From: Sphaerisporangium fuscum
GTDB taxonomy: Bacteria > Actinomycetota > Actinomycetes > Streptosporangiales > Streptosporangiaceae
Reading direction: 5' to 3'
DNA length: 64,000 bases
Assembly: GCF_018531465.1 (NCBI RefSeq)
Contig: NZ_JAHDTF010000015.1
Coordinates: 186,001-250,000 of the forward strand
The translations under genes and the position numbers were made by a program. The notes beneath the pieces were generated by a model that worked only from the letters and a program-made list of their open reading frames with translations, searched no databases and was not told the DNA's origin. Below, one piece after another: positions 1-8,234 of the stretch. The number at the start of each line of letters is the position of its first letter. Within the stretch, counting starts at the first letter, position 1.

Positions 1-1469
1 CCGTGAAGGCGGCCCGTCTCGTCCGGGAGGCGGACGTGGTGGCCTACCACAGTGCCCGGCACGGCAGGAGCATCGCCCGGTCGGTCGCCGAGCCGTATCT
101 GCGTGGCGACCAGATCGAGGAAGCCCTGATCTACCCCGTCACCACCGAGACCACCGACCACCCGGGCGGGTACCGAGGGGCGATCGAGGAGTTCTACGCC
201 ACCTGCGCCGAACGGCTCGCGGCGCACCTGGACGCCGGGCGGGACGTGGTGGTGCTGTGCGAGGGCGACCCGCTCTTCTACGGCTCGTACATGCACATCC
301 ACAAGCGGCTCGCCCACCGCTACCGCACGGAGGTCGTCCCGGGGGTGACCTCGGTGAGCGCCGCCTCGGCGGTCGTGGCACGGCCGCTGGTCGAGCGGGA
401 CGAGACCTTGACGATCCTGCCCGGCACGCTCCCGGCCGAGACCCTGGCCGCCCGGCTGGCGGAGACCGACTCGGCCGCGATTCTCAAGCTCGGCCGCACC
501 TTCACCTCCGTCCGGGAGGCGCTGGAGCGCGCGGGGCGTCTGGAGGAGGCCTGGTACGTCGAGCGCGCGACCACCGGGCGGCAGCGGGTGGCGCCGCTCG
601 CGGACGTCGCCGCCGAGGACGTCCCCTACTTCTCTCTGGCGATCCTGCCCAGCCGCCTGACGCCCCCGCATGCCATGCCCGGGGCCGAGGTGACCGCGAC
701 GGGTGGGAACCCGGATCGCGGGCCGGGGGGCGAGGTCGTCGTCGTGGGGCTGGGGCCGGCGGGACGGCCGTGGCTGACGCCCGAGGCGCAGGACGCGCTG
801 GCGACGGCGGACGATCTCGTCGGGTACGGTCCCTATCTCGCCCGGGTGCCGCCGAACCCCCGTCAGCGGCGGCACGCCACCGACAACCGGGTGGAGGCCG
901 AGCGGGCGGCGCACGCGCTCGAACTCGCCCGCGCCGGCTCCCGGGTCGCCGTGGTCTCTTCGGGTGATCCCGGGGTGTTCGCGATGGCGAGCGCGGTGCT
1001 GGAGGTGGCGTGCGAGCCGAGGTTCGCGGACGTACCGGTGCGCGTGCTGCCCGGCCTCACCGCCGCCCAGGCCGTCGCGGCCAGGGCGGGAGCGCCGCTG
1101 GGGCACGATTATTGCGTGCTCTCGCTCTCCGACCGGCTCAAGCCCTGGGACGTGATCGCCGAGCGTCTCGCGGCGGCGGCGCGCGCCGACCTCGTGCTCG
1201 CGATCTACAACCCGGCCTCGCGGAGCCGTACGTGGCAGGTCGCCGCCGCGCGGGACCTGCTGCTCGGGCTCCGCGCCCCGGACACACCGGTCGTCATCGG
1301 ACGGGACGTCGGCGGGCCGGCCGAGAGCGTGCGGGTGACGACGCTCGCCAAGCTCGATCCCGCCGAGGTCGACATGCGCTGCCTGCTGGTGGTGGGGTCG
1401 TCCATGACCCGCGTCCATGAGCGGAGCGGCGGTGCCACGGTCTTCACGCCGCGCCGCTATCCGGCATGA
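1..1469 (+). CDS. cobIJ: CobI-CobJ fusion, precorrin-2 C20-methyltransferase / precorrin-3B C17-methyltransferase (5' end missing)
   Basis: Bifunctional SAM-dependent methyltransferase of the corrin ring: the N half adds the C20 methyl to precorrin-2, the C half adds the C17 methyl with ring contraction. The reading frame is open from the first base, and the first visible GTG at 3 lies inside the usual VKAARL segment near the start of CobI, so roughly 15 N-terminal residues lie outside the window. The CobI domain fills about residues 1-215 of the visible part (GDPLFYGSYMHIHKRL, PGVTSVSAASA). After a short Gly/Pro-rich linker the CobJ domain runs from GEVVVVGLGPAG to the end, with SSGDPGVFAMAS and LAIYNPASRSR. 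Such fusions are usual in actinomycetes. The last 13 bases overlap the 3' end of convergent cobK. Confidence 0.95.
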   Translation, partial: VKAARLVREADVVAYHSARHGRSIARSVAEPYLRGDQIEEALIYPVTTETTDHPGGYRGAIEEFYATCAERLAAHLDAGRDVVVLCEGDPLFYGSYMHIHKRLAHRYRTEVVPGVTSVSAASAVVARPLVERDETLTILPGTLPAETLAARLAETDSAAILKLGRTFTSVREALERAGRLEEAWYVERATTGRQRVAPLADVAAEDVPYFSLAILPSRLTPPHAMPGAEVTATGGNPDRGPGGEVVVVGLGPAGRPWLTPEAQDALATADDLVGYGPYLARVPPNPRQRRHATDNRVEAERAAHALELARAGSRVAVVSSGDPGVFAMASAVLEVACEPRFADVPVRVLPGLTAAQAVAARAGAPLGHDYCVLSLSDRLKPWDVIAERLAAAARADLVLAIYNPASRSRTWQVAAARDLLLGLRAPDTPVVIGRDVGGPAESVRVTTLAKLDPAEVDMRCLLVVGSSMTRVHERSGGATVFTPRRYPA

Positions 1470-2212
1470 CGCGGGAGATCCGTCCCCAGCCAGGCCAGCG
1501 CCTCCTCCACGGTCTCCACCATGGGCGCGTCCGGGAGGGGAGGGCGCCGTACGACGACGACCGGGAGGCCGAGCCGCCGGGCCGCGGCGAGCTTGGCCAC
1601 GGTCATCGTCCCGCCGCTGTCCTTGGTGACGAGCGTGTCGACGCGGTGCTCGCGCATCAGCGCCAGTTCGCCGTCCGGCGTGTACGGACCCCGGTCGAGC
1701 AGGAGGTGGTGCCGGCGCGGCAGGGGCGGCTGCGGCGGGTCGACCGTCCGGATGAGGAACCACAGGTCGTCCAGGTGGGCGAAGGCGGGCAGCCCCTGAC
1801 GCCCGGAGGTGAGGAACACGCGGCGGCCGAGGCCGGGGAGCAGGGCTGCGGCCTCCTCCAGGGAGGAGGTCCAGTGCCAGCGGTCCCCGTCGCCCTGCCG
1901 CCATCCGGGGCGCCGGAGCACCAGCAGGGGGACGCCCGCGGCGGTGGTCGCGGTGACCGCCGAGGCGGTGATCCGTTCCGCGAACGGGTGGGTGGCGTCG
2001 ACCACCGCGCGGATGCCCTCCTCGCGCAGCCACAGCGCGAGCCGGTCGGGGCCGCCGAAGCCGCCGACGCGCACCTCGCCCTCGGGGAGCCGCGGGGCGC
2101 TCACCCGGCCCGCCAGCGACGAGACCACGCGTACCTCGGGGCGGCGGGTGAGCTCGGCCGCCAGCTTGCGCGCCTCGCCGGTCCCGCCGAGCACCAGTAC
2201 GGCCGCTTTCAT
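1457..2212 (-). CDS. cobK: precorrin-6A reductase
   Basis: NAD(P)H-dependent reductase of the corrin macrocycle (CobK/CbiJ family). The protein starts MKAAVLVLGGTGEARKLA, where GGTGEAR is the nucleotide-binding turn of the family, and continues with DATHPFAERIT and a C-terminal VVVRRP region; about 251 residues is normal length. An in-frame start lies 36 bases upstream, but the ATG at 2212 is preceded by a GGGAGGGAGA ribosome-binding sequence at suitable spacing and starts exactly at the conserved beta strand, so I prefer it. It is convergent with cobIJ and divergent from cbiD, with only 47 bases between the two starts, so the promoters must be very compact. Confidence 0.93.
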   Translation of the reverse strand: MKAAVLVLGGTGEARKLAAELTRRPEVRVVSSLAGRVSAPRLPEGEVRVGGFGGPDRLALWLREEGIRAVVDATHPFAERITASAVTATTAAGVPLLVLRRPGWRQGDGDRWHWTSSLEEAAALLPGLGRRVFLTSGRQGLPAFAHLDDLWFLIRTVDPPQPPLPRRHHLLLDRGPYTPDGELALMREHRVDTLVTKDSGGTMTVAKLAAARRLGLPVVVVRRPPLPDAPMVETVEEALAWLGTDLPRHAG

Positions 2213-2259
2213 GCCGTTCTCCCTCCCCTGCACCTTTCGCCGCTTCACATCCTTGTGGC

Positions 2260-3336
2260 ATGAGCACCGGTCTGCGACACGGCTGGACCACCGGCGCCTG
2301 TGCCACGGCGGCCACCACGGCGGCGTACACGGCGCTGCTCACCGGCTCCTTCCCCGACCCCGTGGAGATCGTCCTGCCGCGCGGGCAGCGTCCGGCGTTC
2401 GCGCTCGCCATGGAGGAGCTGGCCCCGGGGGATCGGGCGCGGGCGGGGATCGTCAAGGACGCCGGGGACGATCCGGACGTCACGCACGGCGCGTTGATCT
2501 ACGCCACCGTCCGGCACGGCGCGCCCGGAACGGGCGTCGTCTTCCGCGCGGGTCCCGGCGTGGGCACGGTGACCAAGCCGGGGCTGCCACTGGAGGTGGG
2601 CGAGCCGGCGATCAACCCGGTACCGCGCCGGATGATGGGTGAGCACGTCGAACACGTCGCCGCGAAGTACGGCGGCAGCGGCGACGTCGTCGTGGAGATC
2701 TCCGTCGAGAACGGCGAGGAGCTCGCCCGCCGCACCTGGAATCCCCGCCTCGGCATCCTCGGCGGCCTGTCCATCCTCGGCACCACCGGCATCGTGGTGC
2801 CCTATTCGTGCTCGGCGTGGATCGACAGCATCCGGCGCGGCGTGGACGTGGCCCGCGCCGCCGGGCGGCGGCACGTCGCCGCCTGCACGGGCAGCACCTC
2901 CGAGTCCGTCGCCGCCGCGCTGTACGGGTTGCCGGAGGACGCGCTGCTCGACATGGGGGACTTCGCCGGGGCCGTGCTGAAGTACCTTCGGCGGCATCCC
3001 GTCCCCCGGCTCACCGTGGCCGGCGGGATAGGCAAGCTGTCGAAGCTGGCCGACGGGCACCTCGACCTGCATTCGGGACGGTCGCAGGTCAGCATGGCGG
3101 CGCTCGCCGAGCTGGTGCGGGCCTCGGGCGGCGGCCCTGAGCTGGCCGGCTCCGTCCTGACCGCGAACACCGCCCTGCAGGCCCTGCGGCTCTGCGAGCA
3201 GGCGGCCCTGCCCCTCGGGGACCTGGTCGCCGAGCGGGCGAGACGCGTCGCGCTCGACGTGCTGCGCGGCGCCCCGGTCGAGGTGGACGTCGTCGTCATC
3301 GACCGCGCCGGGACGATCGTCGGCCGCGCCTGGTGA
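2260..3336 (+). CDS. cbiD: cobalt-precorrin-5B C1-methyltransferase
   Basis: CbiD-family enzyme that methylates C1 of the corrin ring. Diagnostic are the N-terminal RHGWTTGACATAAT motif and the central TKPGLPLEVGEPAINPVPR stretch; 358 residues is the family length. The ATG follows CTTGTGGC without a clear Shine-Dalgarno sequence, so the start may be leaderless or weak. Its presence next to cobIJ and cobK is the normal mixed set of actinomycete cobalamin genes. The remaining pathway genes recognised here (cobG, cobN) lie 12.6 kb further right, beyond an unrelated catabolic island. Confidence 0.94.
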   Translation: MSTGLRHGWTTGACATAATTAAYTALLTGSFPDPVEIVLPRGQRPAFALAMEELAPGDRARAGIVKDAGDDPDVTHGALIYATVRHGAPGTGVVFRAGPGVGTVTKPGLPLEVGEPAINPVPRRMMGEHVEHVAAKYGGSGDVVVEISVENGEELARRTWNPRLGILGGLSILGTTGIVVPYSCSAWIDSIRRGVDVARAAGRRHVAACTGSTSESVAAALYGLPEDALLDMGDFAGAVLKYLRRHPVPRLTVAGGIGKLSKLADGHLDLHSGRSQVSMAALAELVRASGGGPELAGSVLTANTALQALRLCEQAALPLGDLVAERARRVALDVLRGAPVEVDVVVIDRAGTIVGRAW

Positions 3337-3368
3337 TCCCGCCCGCCTGGGCGGGAATCGTGATCACG

Positions 3369-4724
3369 TCACAGGTGGTAGGCGTACTCGGTGAACTCCC
3401 AGTCGGTGACATGCCGCTGGAAGCGTTCGACCTCGTTGCGCTTGTAGGCGAGGTAGGAGGTGACGAAACCCTTGCCGAGCAGGGCGGTCAGCTCGGCGTC
3501 GGCCTCGAAGGCGTCGAGCGCGTGGGTGAGCGTCATCGGCAGCACGGCGGCGCGCGAGGTGTCGTAGCCGTAGCCCTCCAGCGGCGCGGGCGGCTCCTGC
3601 CCGGCGCGCACGCCGAGCAGCGCGGCGGCGATCGTGCCGGCCAGCAGCAGGTACGGGTTGGCGCTGGCGTCGCCGAGGCGCAGCTCGAAGCGGGTGCCGG
3701 AGCCGCGCTCGGGCGGGACGCGCACCATGGCGCTGCGGTTGTCCAGGCCCCAGTCGACCAGCCAGGGGGCGAGCGTGTCGGGGCCGAAGCGCTTGTAGGA
3801 GTTGATGGTCGGATTGGCCAGCGCGGCCAGCGCGGGGGCGTGGGCGAGCACGCCGGCGATGGCGTGCCGGGCGGTGGCCGACAGGCCGTACGGCGCGGCC
3901 GGGTCGTCGAAGGCGTTGCGGCCGTCGCCGTCGGCGCAGGACAGGTGGAGGTGGAAGCCGGAGCCGCCCTCGTCGTTGAACGGCTTGGCCATGAAGGTCG
4001 CCAGGCGGCCCTCGACCCTGGCCAGCTCCTTGATCGCGGACTTGAACAGGAAGGACCGGTCGGCGGCGTCCAGGGCGGCGGAGTGCACCAGGTTGATCTC
4101 GAACTGGCCGCTGCCGAACTCGTGGTTGCCCATGCTCACGCCCACGCCGAGATCACGCAGGTGCCGCAGTGTGCGCAGCAGGTGGGCGTCGGGGTCGCCC
4201 CGCCGTCCGGCGGTGTAGACGTTCCCGGGGGCCTCGCCGTAGCGCCGCCAGCCGGACGGCGCGGCGGGGTCGGGCTCGCACAGGTAGTACTCCAGTTCGG
4301 GGCCGGCCACGGGGGCGAGCCCGTGCTCGGCGGCCCGGTCGAGCACGGCCCGCAGCAGGTCGCGTGGCGACTCGGGGACCGGGGTCCCGGTCGCGGGATC
4401 GAGGACCTCGCCGAGGCACCACGCGACGCCGGGCTCCCAGGGCAGCGGCGTGAGCGTGCCGAGGTCGGGCCGCACCAGGATGTCGGGCAGCCCGGCGTCG
4501 AGGCCGCCCGCGACGGGCACCACGTCGCCCTGGGGGCTGGTGTGGTAGATGGCGCGGCAGAAGGAGAGCCCGTGCCCGCACGCCCCCGCGAGGTGCTCCA
4601 CCAGGACGTCCCGGGCCCGGTCGGCGCCGATGAGGTCGGGGTACGTCACGCGGACCACGTCCACCCCCTGAGCGGCCAGGCGGGCCAGGTGCTCCTGGAT
4701 GTGTGCGGTGTCGTGAGCGCTCAT
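3369..4724 (-). CDS. glutamine-synthetase-family gamma-glutamyl-amine ligase (PuuA/GlnA3-like)
   Basis: A 451-residue member of the glutamine synthetase superfamily. Metal and substrate motifs are in order: GPELEYYL, NHEFGSGQFEINL, GSGFHLHLS, NPTINSYKRFGP and RFELRLGDASANPYL. The N-terminal beta-grasp region is short and divergent, as in enzymes that ligate glutamate to amines (PuuA, GlnA2/GlnA3, IpuC, aniline AtdA1) rather than in nitrogen-assimilating GlnA. The start at 4724 has GAGGGG about 8 bases upstream; an in-frame extension to 4871 lacks a sensible N-terminus and crosses the promoter. It is divergent from an operon with PuuC- and PuuD-like enzymes, so ATP-dependent gamma-glutamylation of an amine is the likely role. 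The amine is unknown. It could also be an amide synthetase of another kind. Confidence 0.85.
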   Translation of the reverse strand: MSAHDTAHIQEHLARLAAQGVDVVRVTYPDLIGADRARDVLVEHLAGACGHGLSFCRAIYHTSPQGDVVPVAGGLDAGLPDILVRPDLGTLTPLPWEPGVAWCLGEVLDPATGTPVPESPRDLLRAVLDRAAEHGLAPVAGPELEYYLCEPDPAAPSGWRRYGEAPGNVYTAGRRGDPDAHLLRTLRHLRDLGVGVSMGNHEFGSGQFEINLVHSAALDAADRSFLFKSAIKELARVEGRLATFMAKPFNDEGGSGFHLHLSCADGDGRNAFDDPAAPYGLSATARHAIAGVLAHAPALAALANPTINSYKRFGPDTLAPWLVDWGLDNRSAMVRVPPERGSGTRFELRLGDASANPYLLLAGTIAAALLGVRAGQEPPAPLEGYGYDTSRAAVLPMTLTHALDAFEADAELTALLGKGFVTSYLAYKRNEVERFQRHVTDWEFTEYAYHL

Positions 4725-4776
4725 CGGCGTCCCCTCGGGAGGGCGGGTGGAGGCACGGCGGCGTGACCTCGGCTTT

Positions 4777-4790
4777 GTTTGAAGCCAAAC
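4777..4790. promoter_or_regulatory. candidate operator in the GS-like promoter
   Basis: GTTTGAAGCCAAAC forms an inverted repeat (GTTTG and CAAAC arms). It matches the element at 4882-4895 in 12 of 14 positions. On the minus strand it sits directly downstream of a possible -10 (TCTATC, 4791-4796), the same geometry as the right-hand copy. Its regulator is not encoded next to it. Confidence 0.55.
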
Positions 4791-4852
4791 GATAGATTTC
4801 GGCGGGCCGCCTCGCAAGGGGGCGGTCCCATCATTTTCGGCGCCTGCGGCTC

Positions 4853-4881
4853 TTGACCTGGTTCCGGCCACTCCTTATGTT
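4853..4881 (+). promoter_or_regulatory. sigma70-type promoter of the catabolic operon
   Basis: TTGACC at 4853-4858 and TATGTT at 4876-4881 are separated by 17 bases, a good housekeeping-sigma spacing. The operator-like palindrome begins one base downstream, at 4882, where a bound repressor would block initiation. Confidence 0.6.
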
Positions 4882-4895
4882 GTTTGAACTCAAAC
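4882..4895. promoter_or_regulatory. candidate operator in the catabolic operon promoter
   Basis: GTTTGAACTCAAAC is a palindrome with 6-base arms (GTTTGA and TCAAAC) around AC, placed between the -10 and the first ribosome-binding site. Together with the copy at 4777-4790 it suggests that one repressor controls both divergent units. Confidence 0.6.
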
Positions 4896-4914
4896 GAGTT
4901 TGGAGGTGCGGCTC

Positions 4915-5058
4915 ATGAAGGTCGTCGGGGACATGGACAGGTGCCAGGACCACGGGCAGTGCGTGTTCTCCTCGATCCGTCCCGCTCGGGCGGCCCATGG
5001 CCCGGCACGCCCCGCCCGAGCAGCCCGCTCTCACCGCATAAGGAATCGCACCCCATGA
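4915..5058 (+). pseudogene. truncated ferredoxin-like leader ORF (47 codons)
   Basis: A short frame with a good ribosome-binding site (GGAGG, 8 bases before the ATG) encodes MKVVGDMDRCQDHGQCVFSS followed by 27 Arg/Ala/Pro-rich residues. The first 20 residues match the start of actinomycete 3Fe-4S ferredoxins (DxxxCxxxGxC); the rest of the fold, including the remaining cluster cysteines, is missing. It ends in an ATGA overlap with the next gene, so it may now serve as a translated leader that couples ribosomes into the operon. I read it as the remnant of a ferredoxin gene, probably once partner to an oxygenase. The fragment is too short to hold an Fe-S cluster. Confidence 0.6.
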
Positions 5059-5855
5059 CCACAGTCCGCGGCTTCCTGTACCCCCGGACCGCGACGGGAC
5101 GCTCCTCCCTCATCCCGGCGCCGCCGTGGCACTACTCCGGCGACCTGCTCACCGTCGAGTACCGGACGGACCCGGCGCGGGTCTGTGAACTGCTGCCCGA
5201 GCCGCTGGAGCTCGCCCCCGAGGACCCCGGCGCGGTCGCGCTGATCTGGGCCGACTGGCAGTCCTGCTCGGCCTCCCGCGAGGAACTGCTCGATCCGGTA
5301 CGCGCCCAGTACAAGGAGGCGTTCGCGGTCGTGCGCTGCTCCTACAAGGGGCGCACGTACTCCCGCTGCGTCTACATCTGGGTGGACAAGGACTTCGCCG
5401 TCGCCCGCGGCGTCCACCAGGGGTACCCGAAGAAGCTCGGCTCCATCCACCTGACCCGCCCCCATCCGTACGGGCCGGCGCCCCGCGTCGAGGCGGGCGC
5501 CCGCTTCGGCGCGACGCTGGCCGCCGCCGACCGCCGGCTGGCCCAGGCCGTGGTGACGCTGCGCGAGCCCGCCGAGGGCAACGGCTTCGTCAACGGCCAC
5601 CCGATGGCGCACCACCGGTGGCTGCCCTCCATCGAGAAGGACGGCGGGCTCGCCCTCGACGAACTGGTCGAATCCGGCGCGGCCGCGTTCGAGGGCGGGA
5701 CGCCCTGGCGCGGCGAGGCCGACCTGGAACTGTTCGAGGCGCCCACGGAGGAACTGGCCCGGCTGGAGATCCACGAGCCCATCGGGGCGTACTACCGCCA
5801 GGTCGGCGTCGTCTGGGACGGCGGCAGGCTGCTCGAAGCGAAGGAGCGCTCATGA
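5055..5855 (+). CDS. acetoacetate decarboxylase-like protein
   Basis: A 266-residue protein of the acetoacetate decarboxylase superfamily, starting MTTVRGFLYPRTATGRSS. Family features are the WHYSGDLLTVEYRTDP opening, SYKGRTYSRCVYIWVD and the RGVHQGYPKKLGSIH segment, which contains the lysine pair expected for a Schiff-base active site (KK in GYPKKLG). The ATG lies inside the ATGA overlap with the preceding mini-ORF, and the stop overlaps the next ATG the same way, so it is translationally coupled on both sides. In this context it may decarboxylate or isomerise a beta-keto or unsaturated acid from ring cleavage. The substrate cannot be read from sequence. Confidence 0.8.
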   Translation: MTTVRGFLYPRTATGRSSLIPAPPWHYSGDLLTVEYRTDPARVCELLPEPLELAPEDPGAVALIWADWQSCSASREELLDPVRAQYKEAFAVVRCSYKGRTYSRCVYIWVDKDFAVARGVHQGYPKKLGSIHLTRPHPYGPAPRVEAGARFGATLAAADRRLAQAVVTLREPAEGNGFVNGHPMAHHRWLPSIEKDGGLALDELVESGAAAFEGGTPWRGEADLELFEAPTEELARLEIHEPIGAYYRQVGVVWDGGRLLEAKERS

Positions 5856-7324
5856 CCACCCACACCGCGACCGTCGCCGGGGTCGCCGTCGACACCCGGC
5901 ACTGGATCGGCGGCGCCCGCGTCGCCTCCGCCGCGACCTTCACCGACGAGTCCCCGATCGACGGCCGCGCCCTGGCCGAGATCGCCCGCGGAGGGCGCGC
6001 GGAGGCGGACGCGGCCGTCGCCGCCGCGCAGGCGGCCTTCCCCGCCTGGGCGGCCACCCCGCCCGCCGAACGCGCCCGCCTCCTGCGTGCCGTCGCCGAC
6101 GGCGTGGACAAGCGCCTGGAGGAGCTGGCCATCGTCGAGACCACCGACAACGGCGCGCTGCTGCGCTCCCACCGGCGTGGCGTGATGCCCCGCGTCGCGC
6201 ACAACTTCCGCTTCTTCGCCGACCGGCTGGAGGAGCTGGGGCACGAGGACTTCGACACGCGCGGCCACACCAACCACGTCTCCTGGGACCCGGCGGGGCC
6301 GTGCGTCCTCATCACGCCGTGGAACGCGCCGCTGATGCTGGCCACCTGGAAGGTCGCCCCCGCGCTCGCCGCGGGGAACACCGTGGTGCTCAAACCCGCC
6401 GAGTGGTCGCCGCTCACCGCCTCGCTGCTGGCCGACATCGCGGCCGAGGCCGGGCTGCCCGCCGGGGTGCTCAACCTCGTCCAGGGGTACGGCACCGAGG
6501 CCGGGGCCGCGCTCGTGGCACACCCCGGCGTGCGCCGGATCAGCTTCACCGGCTCGGTGCCGACCGCCCGGCACATCGCCCGGGCCGCCGCCGCCAACCT
6601 CGTCCCCACCAGCTTCGAGCTGGGCGGCAAGTCCCCGCTGCTGGTCTTCGCCGACGCCGACCTCGACCTGGCCGTGGACCTCGCGGTGGAGCAGTACGAC
6701 AACGCCGGCCAGGTGTGCCTCGCGGGCACCCGGCTCCTCGTGGAGTCCTCGATCGCCGAGGAGTTCACCCGCCGTTTCGTCGCCAGGGCGGAGGCGCTGC
6801 GCCAGGGCGACCCCCGTGACGAGGCCACCGACATCGGCCCCAACATCCACGCCCGCCAGCTGGAGAAGATCGACGGCTTCGTCCGCAGGGCGCTGGCGGC
6901 CGGGGCGCGCGCCGTCGTCGGCGGCGGCCCCAACACCGACCTCGGCGGCCTCTACTACCGGCCGACGCTGCTCACCGACGTCGCCCAGGACAGCGAGATC
7001 GTCCAGGAGGAGGTGTTCGGCCCGGTGCTGACCCTGCAGACCTTCGACACCGAGGACGAGGCGGTCCGGCTGGCCAACGACACCCGCTTCGGCCTGGCCG
7101 CCACCCTCGCCACCGGCGACCCGGAACGCGCCGCACGCGTCACCGCCCGGCTCGTCGCGGGGACCGTCTGGGTGAACTGCTTCTTCGTCCGCGACCTGCG
7201 GGCGCCCTTCGGCGGCTCGCGGGAGTCCGGCGTCGGGCGCGAGGGCGGCACCTGGAGCTTCGACTTCTACTGCGACGTGAAGAACACGGTCACCGCGCCG
7301 CGGGGATGGCGCGGTCATGGGTGA
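5852..7324 (+). CDS. hpaE: 5-carboxymethyl-2-hydroxymuconate semialdehyde dehydrogenase (HpaE-like)
   Basis: A 490-residue NAD(P)-dependent aldehyde dehydrogenase. The fold is complete: TPWNAPLMLATWKVAPAL, the FTGS cofactor turn, ELGGKSPLLVF with the general-base Glu, NAGQVCLAGTR with the catalytic Cys, and EEVFGPV. The C-terminal run VNCFFVRDLRAPFGG with REGG and SFDFYCDVKN matches HpaE of the homoprotocatechuate pathway (VNTQNVRDLRQPFGG, GREGG) better than generic dehydrogenases. It would oxidise the semialdehyde made by the extradiol dioxygenase encoded next. ATGA overlap with the upstream gene and an 8-base overlap with the downstream gene show a tight operon. Confidence 0.85.
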   Translation: MTTHTATVAGVAVDTRHWIGGARVASAATFTDESPIDGRALAEIARGGRAEADAAVAAAQAAFPAWAATPPAERARLLRAVADGVDKRLEELAIVETTDNGALLRSHRRGVMPRVAHNFRFFADRLEELGHEDFDTRGHTNHVSWDPAGPCVLITPWNAPLMLATWKVAPALAAGNTVVLKPAEWSPLTASLLADIAAEAGLPAGVLNLVQGYGTEAGAALVAHPGVRRISFTGSVPTARHIARAAAANLVPTSFELGGKSPLLVFADADLDLAVDLAVEQYDNAGQVCLAGTRLLVESSIAEEFTRRFVARAEALRQGDPRDEATDIGPNIHARQLEKIDGFVRRALAAGARAVVGGGPNTDLGGLYYRPTLLTDVAQDSEIVQEEVFGPVLTLQTFDTEDEAVRLANDTRFGLAATLATGDPERAARVTARLVAGTVWVNCFFVRDLRAPFGGSRESGVGREGGTWSFDFYCDVKNTVTAPRGWRGHG

Positions 7325-8234
7325 GATCGTCGGGGCGGGCCTGCTCGCGCACGTCCCCACCATCGTGCTCCCCGAGCGGACCCGGCGGGAGCTGAACGAG
7401 GGCAAGGAGATCACCCTGGTCACCGGCCTGCGCGAGCTGCGCGCGGACGTCTTCGAGACCCTCGACTACGACACGGTCGTCGTGCTCGACTCGCACTGGG
7501 CGACGACCGTGGAGTTCGTGGTCACCGCGCAGGCGCGGCGCGCCGGGCTGTTCACCTCGGAGGAGCTGCCGCGCGGGATGTGCCGCATGCCGTACGACTT
7601 CCCCGGCGACCCCGAGCTGGCCCGCAACGTCGCCTCCTTCGCCGGCGCGCACGGCACCTGGATCACCCCGATCGACGACGAGTACCTGCCCATCTACTAC
7701 GCCACGATCAATCTGTGGAAGTACCTCGGCGAGGGGCTGCCCGACAAGCGGTGGGTGAGCATCGGCGTGTGCCAGACCGGTGACATGGAGGACCACCTGC
7801 GTCTGGGCCGCGCCCTGGCCGACGGCATCGCCGCCACTCCCGGCCGCAAGGTGCTGGTCATCGCCTCGGGCGCGCTGTCGCACACCTTCTGGCCCCTCCG
7901 GGAGCTGCGCGACCACGAGGCCAGCGACCCGCGCCACATCTTCACCCCCCAGGCCAGGGCGGCCGACCTGGAACGCATCGCCTGGTTCAGGCAGGGCCGC
8001 CACGACCGGGTCCTCGCGACCATGCCGGAGTTCTGGAAGTACAAGCCCGAGGCCCGCTTCTCCCACTACCTGATGATGGCCGGCGCCCTGGGCGAGGAGG
8101 CGTGCACCGCTCCCGCTCGCCAGTACGGCGAGTACGAGAACTCCGTCGGCACCGGCCAGGCCCATCTCTGGTTCGACCGTCCGCCCGGCGGCTGGACCGC
8201 CCCCCGCACCCCCCAGGAGAGCGTCCATGCCTGA
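7317..8234 (+). CDS. hpaD: class III extradiol dioxygenase, 3,4-dihydroxyphenylacetate 2,3-dioxygenase-like (HpaD)
   Basis: A 305-residue LigB-type, Fe(II)-dependent ring-cleavage dioxygenase. It recalls enteric HpaD along its length: GLLAHVPTIVLPE with the first metal His, VVLDSHWATT with the second, TSEELPRGMCRMPYDFPGDPEL, IASGALSHTFWPL with the acid-base His, MPEFWKYKPE, and the final GTGQAHLWF. The expected reaction opens homoprotocatechuate or a related catechol next to the ring hydroxyl to a hydroxymuconic semialdehyde. A side chain other than acetate is possible. Its start overlaps the dehydrogenase stop (ATGGGTGA). Confidence 0.85.
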   Translation: MGEIVGAGLLAHVPTIVLPERTRRELNEGKEITLVTGLRELRADVFETLDYDTVVVLDSHWATTVEFVVTAQARRAGLFTSEELPRGMCRMPYDFPGDPELARNVASFAGAHGTWITPIDDEYLPIYYATINLWKYLGEGLPDKRWVSIGVCQTGDMEDHLRLGRALADGIAATPGRKVLVIASGALSHTFWPLRELRDHEASDPRHIFTPQARAADLERIAWFRQGRHDRVLATMPEFWKYKPEARFSHYLMMAGALGEEACTAPARQYGEYENSVGTGQAHLWFDRPPGGWTAPRTPQESVHA

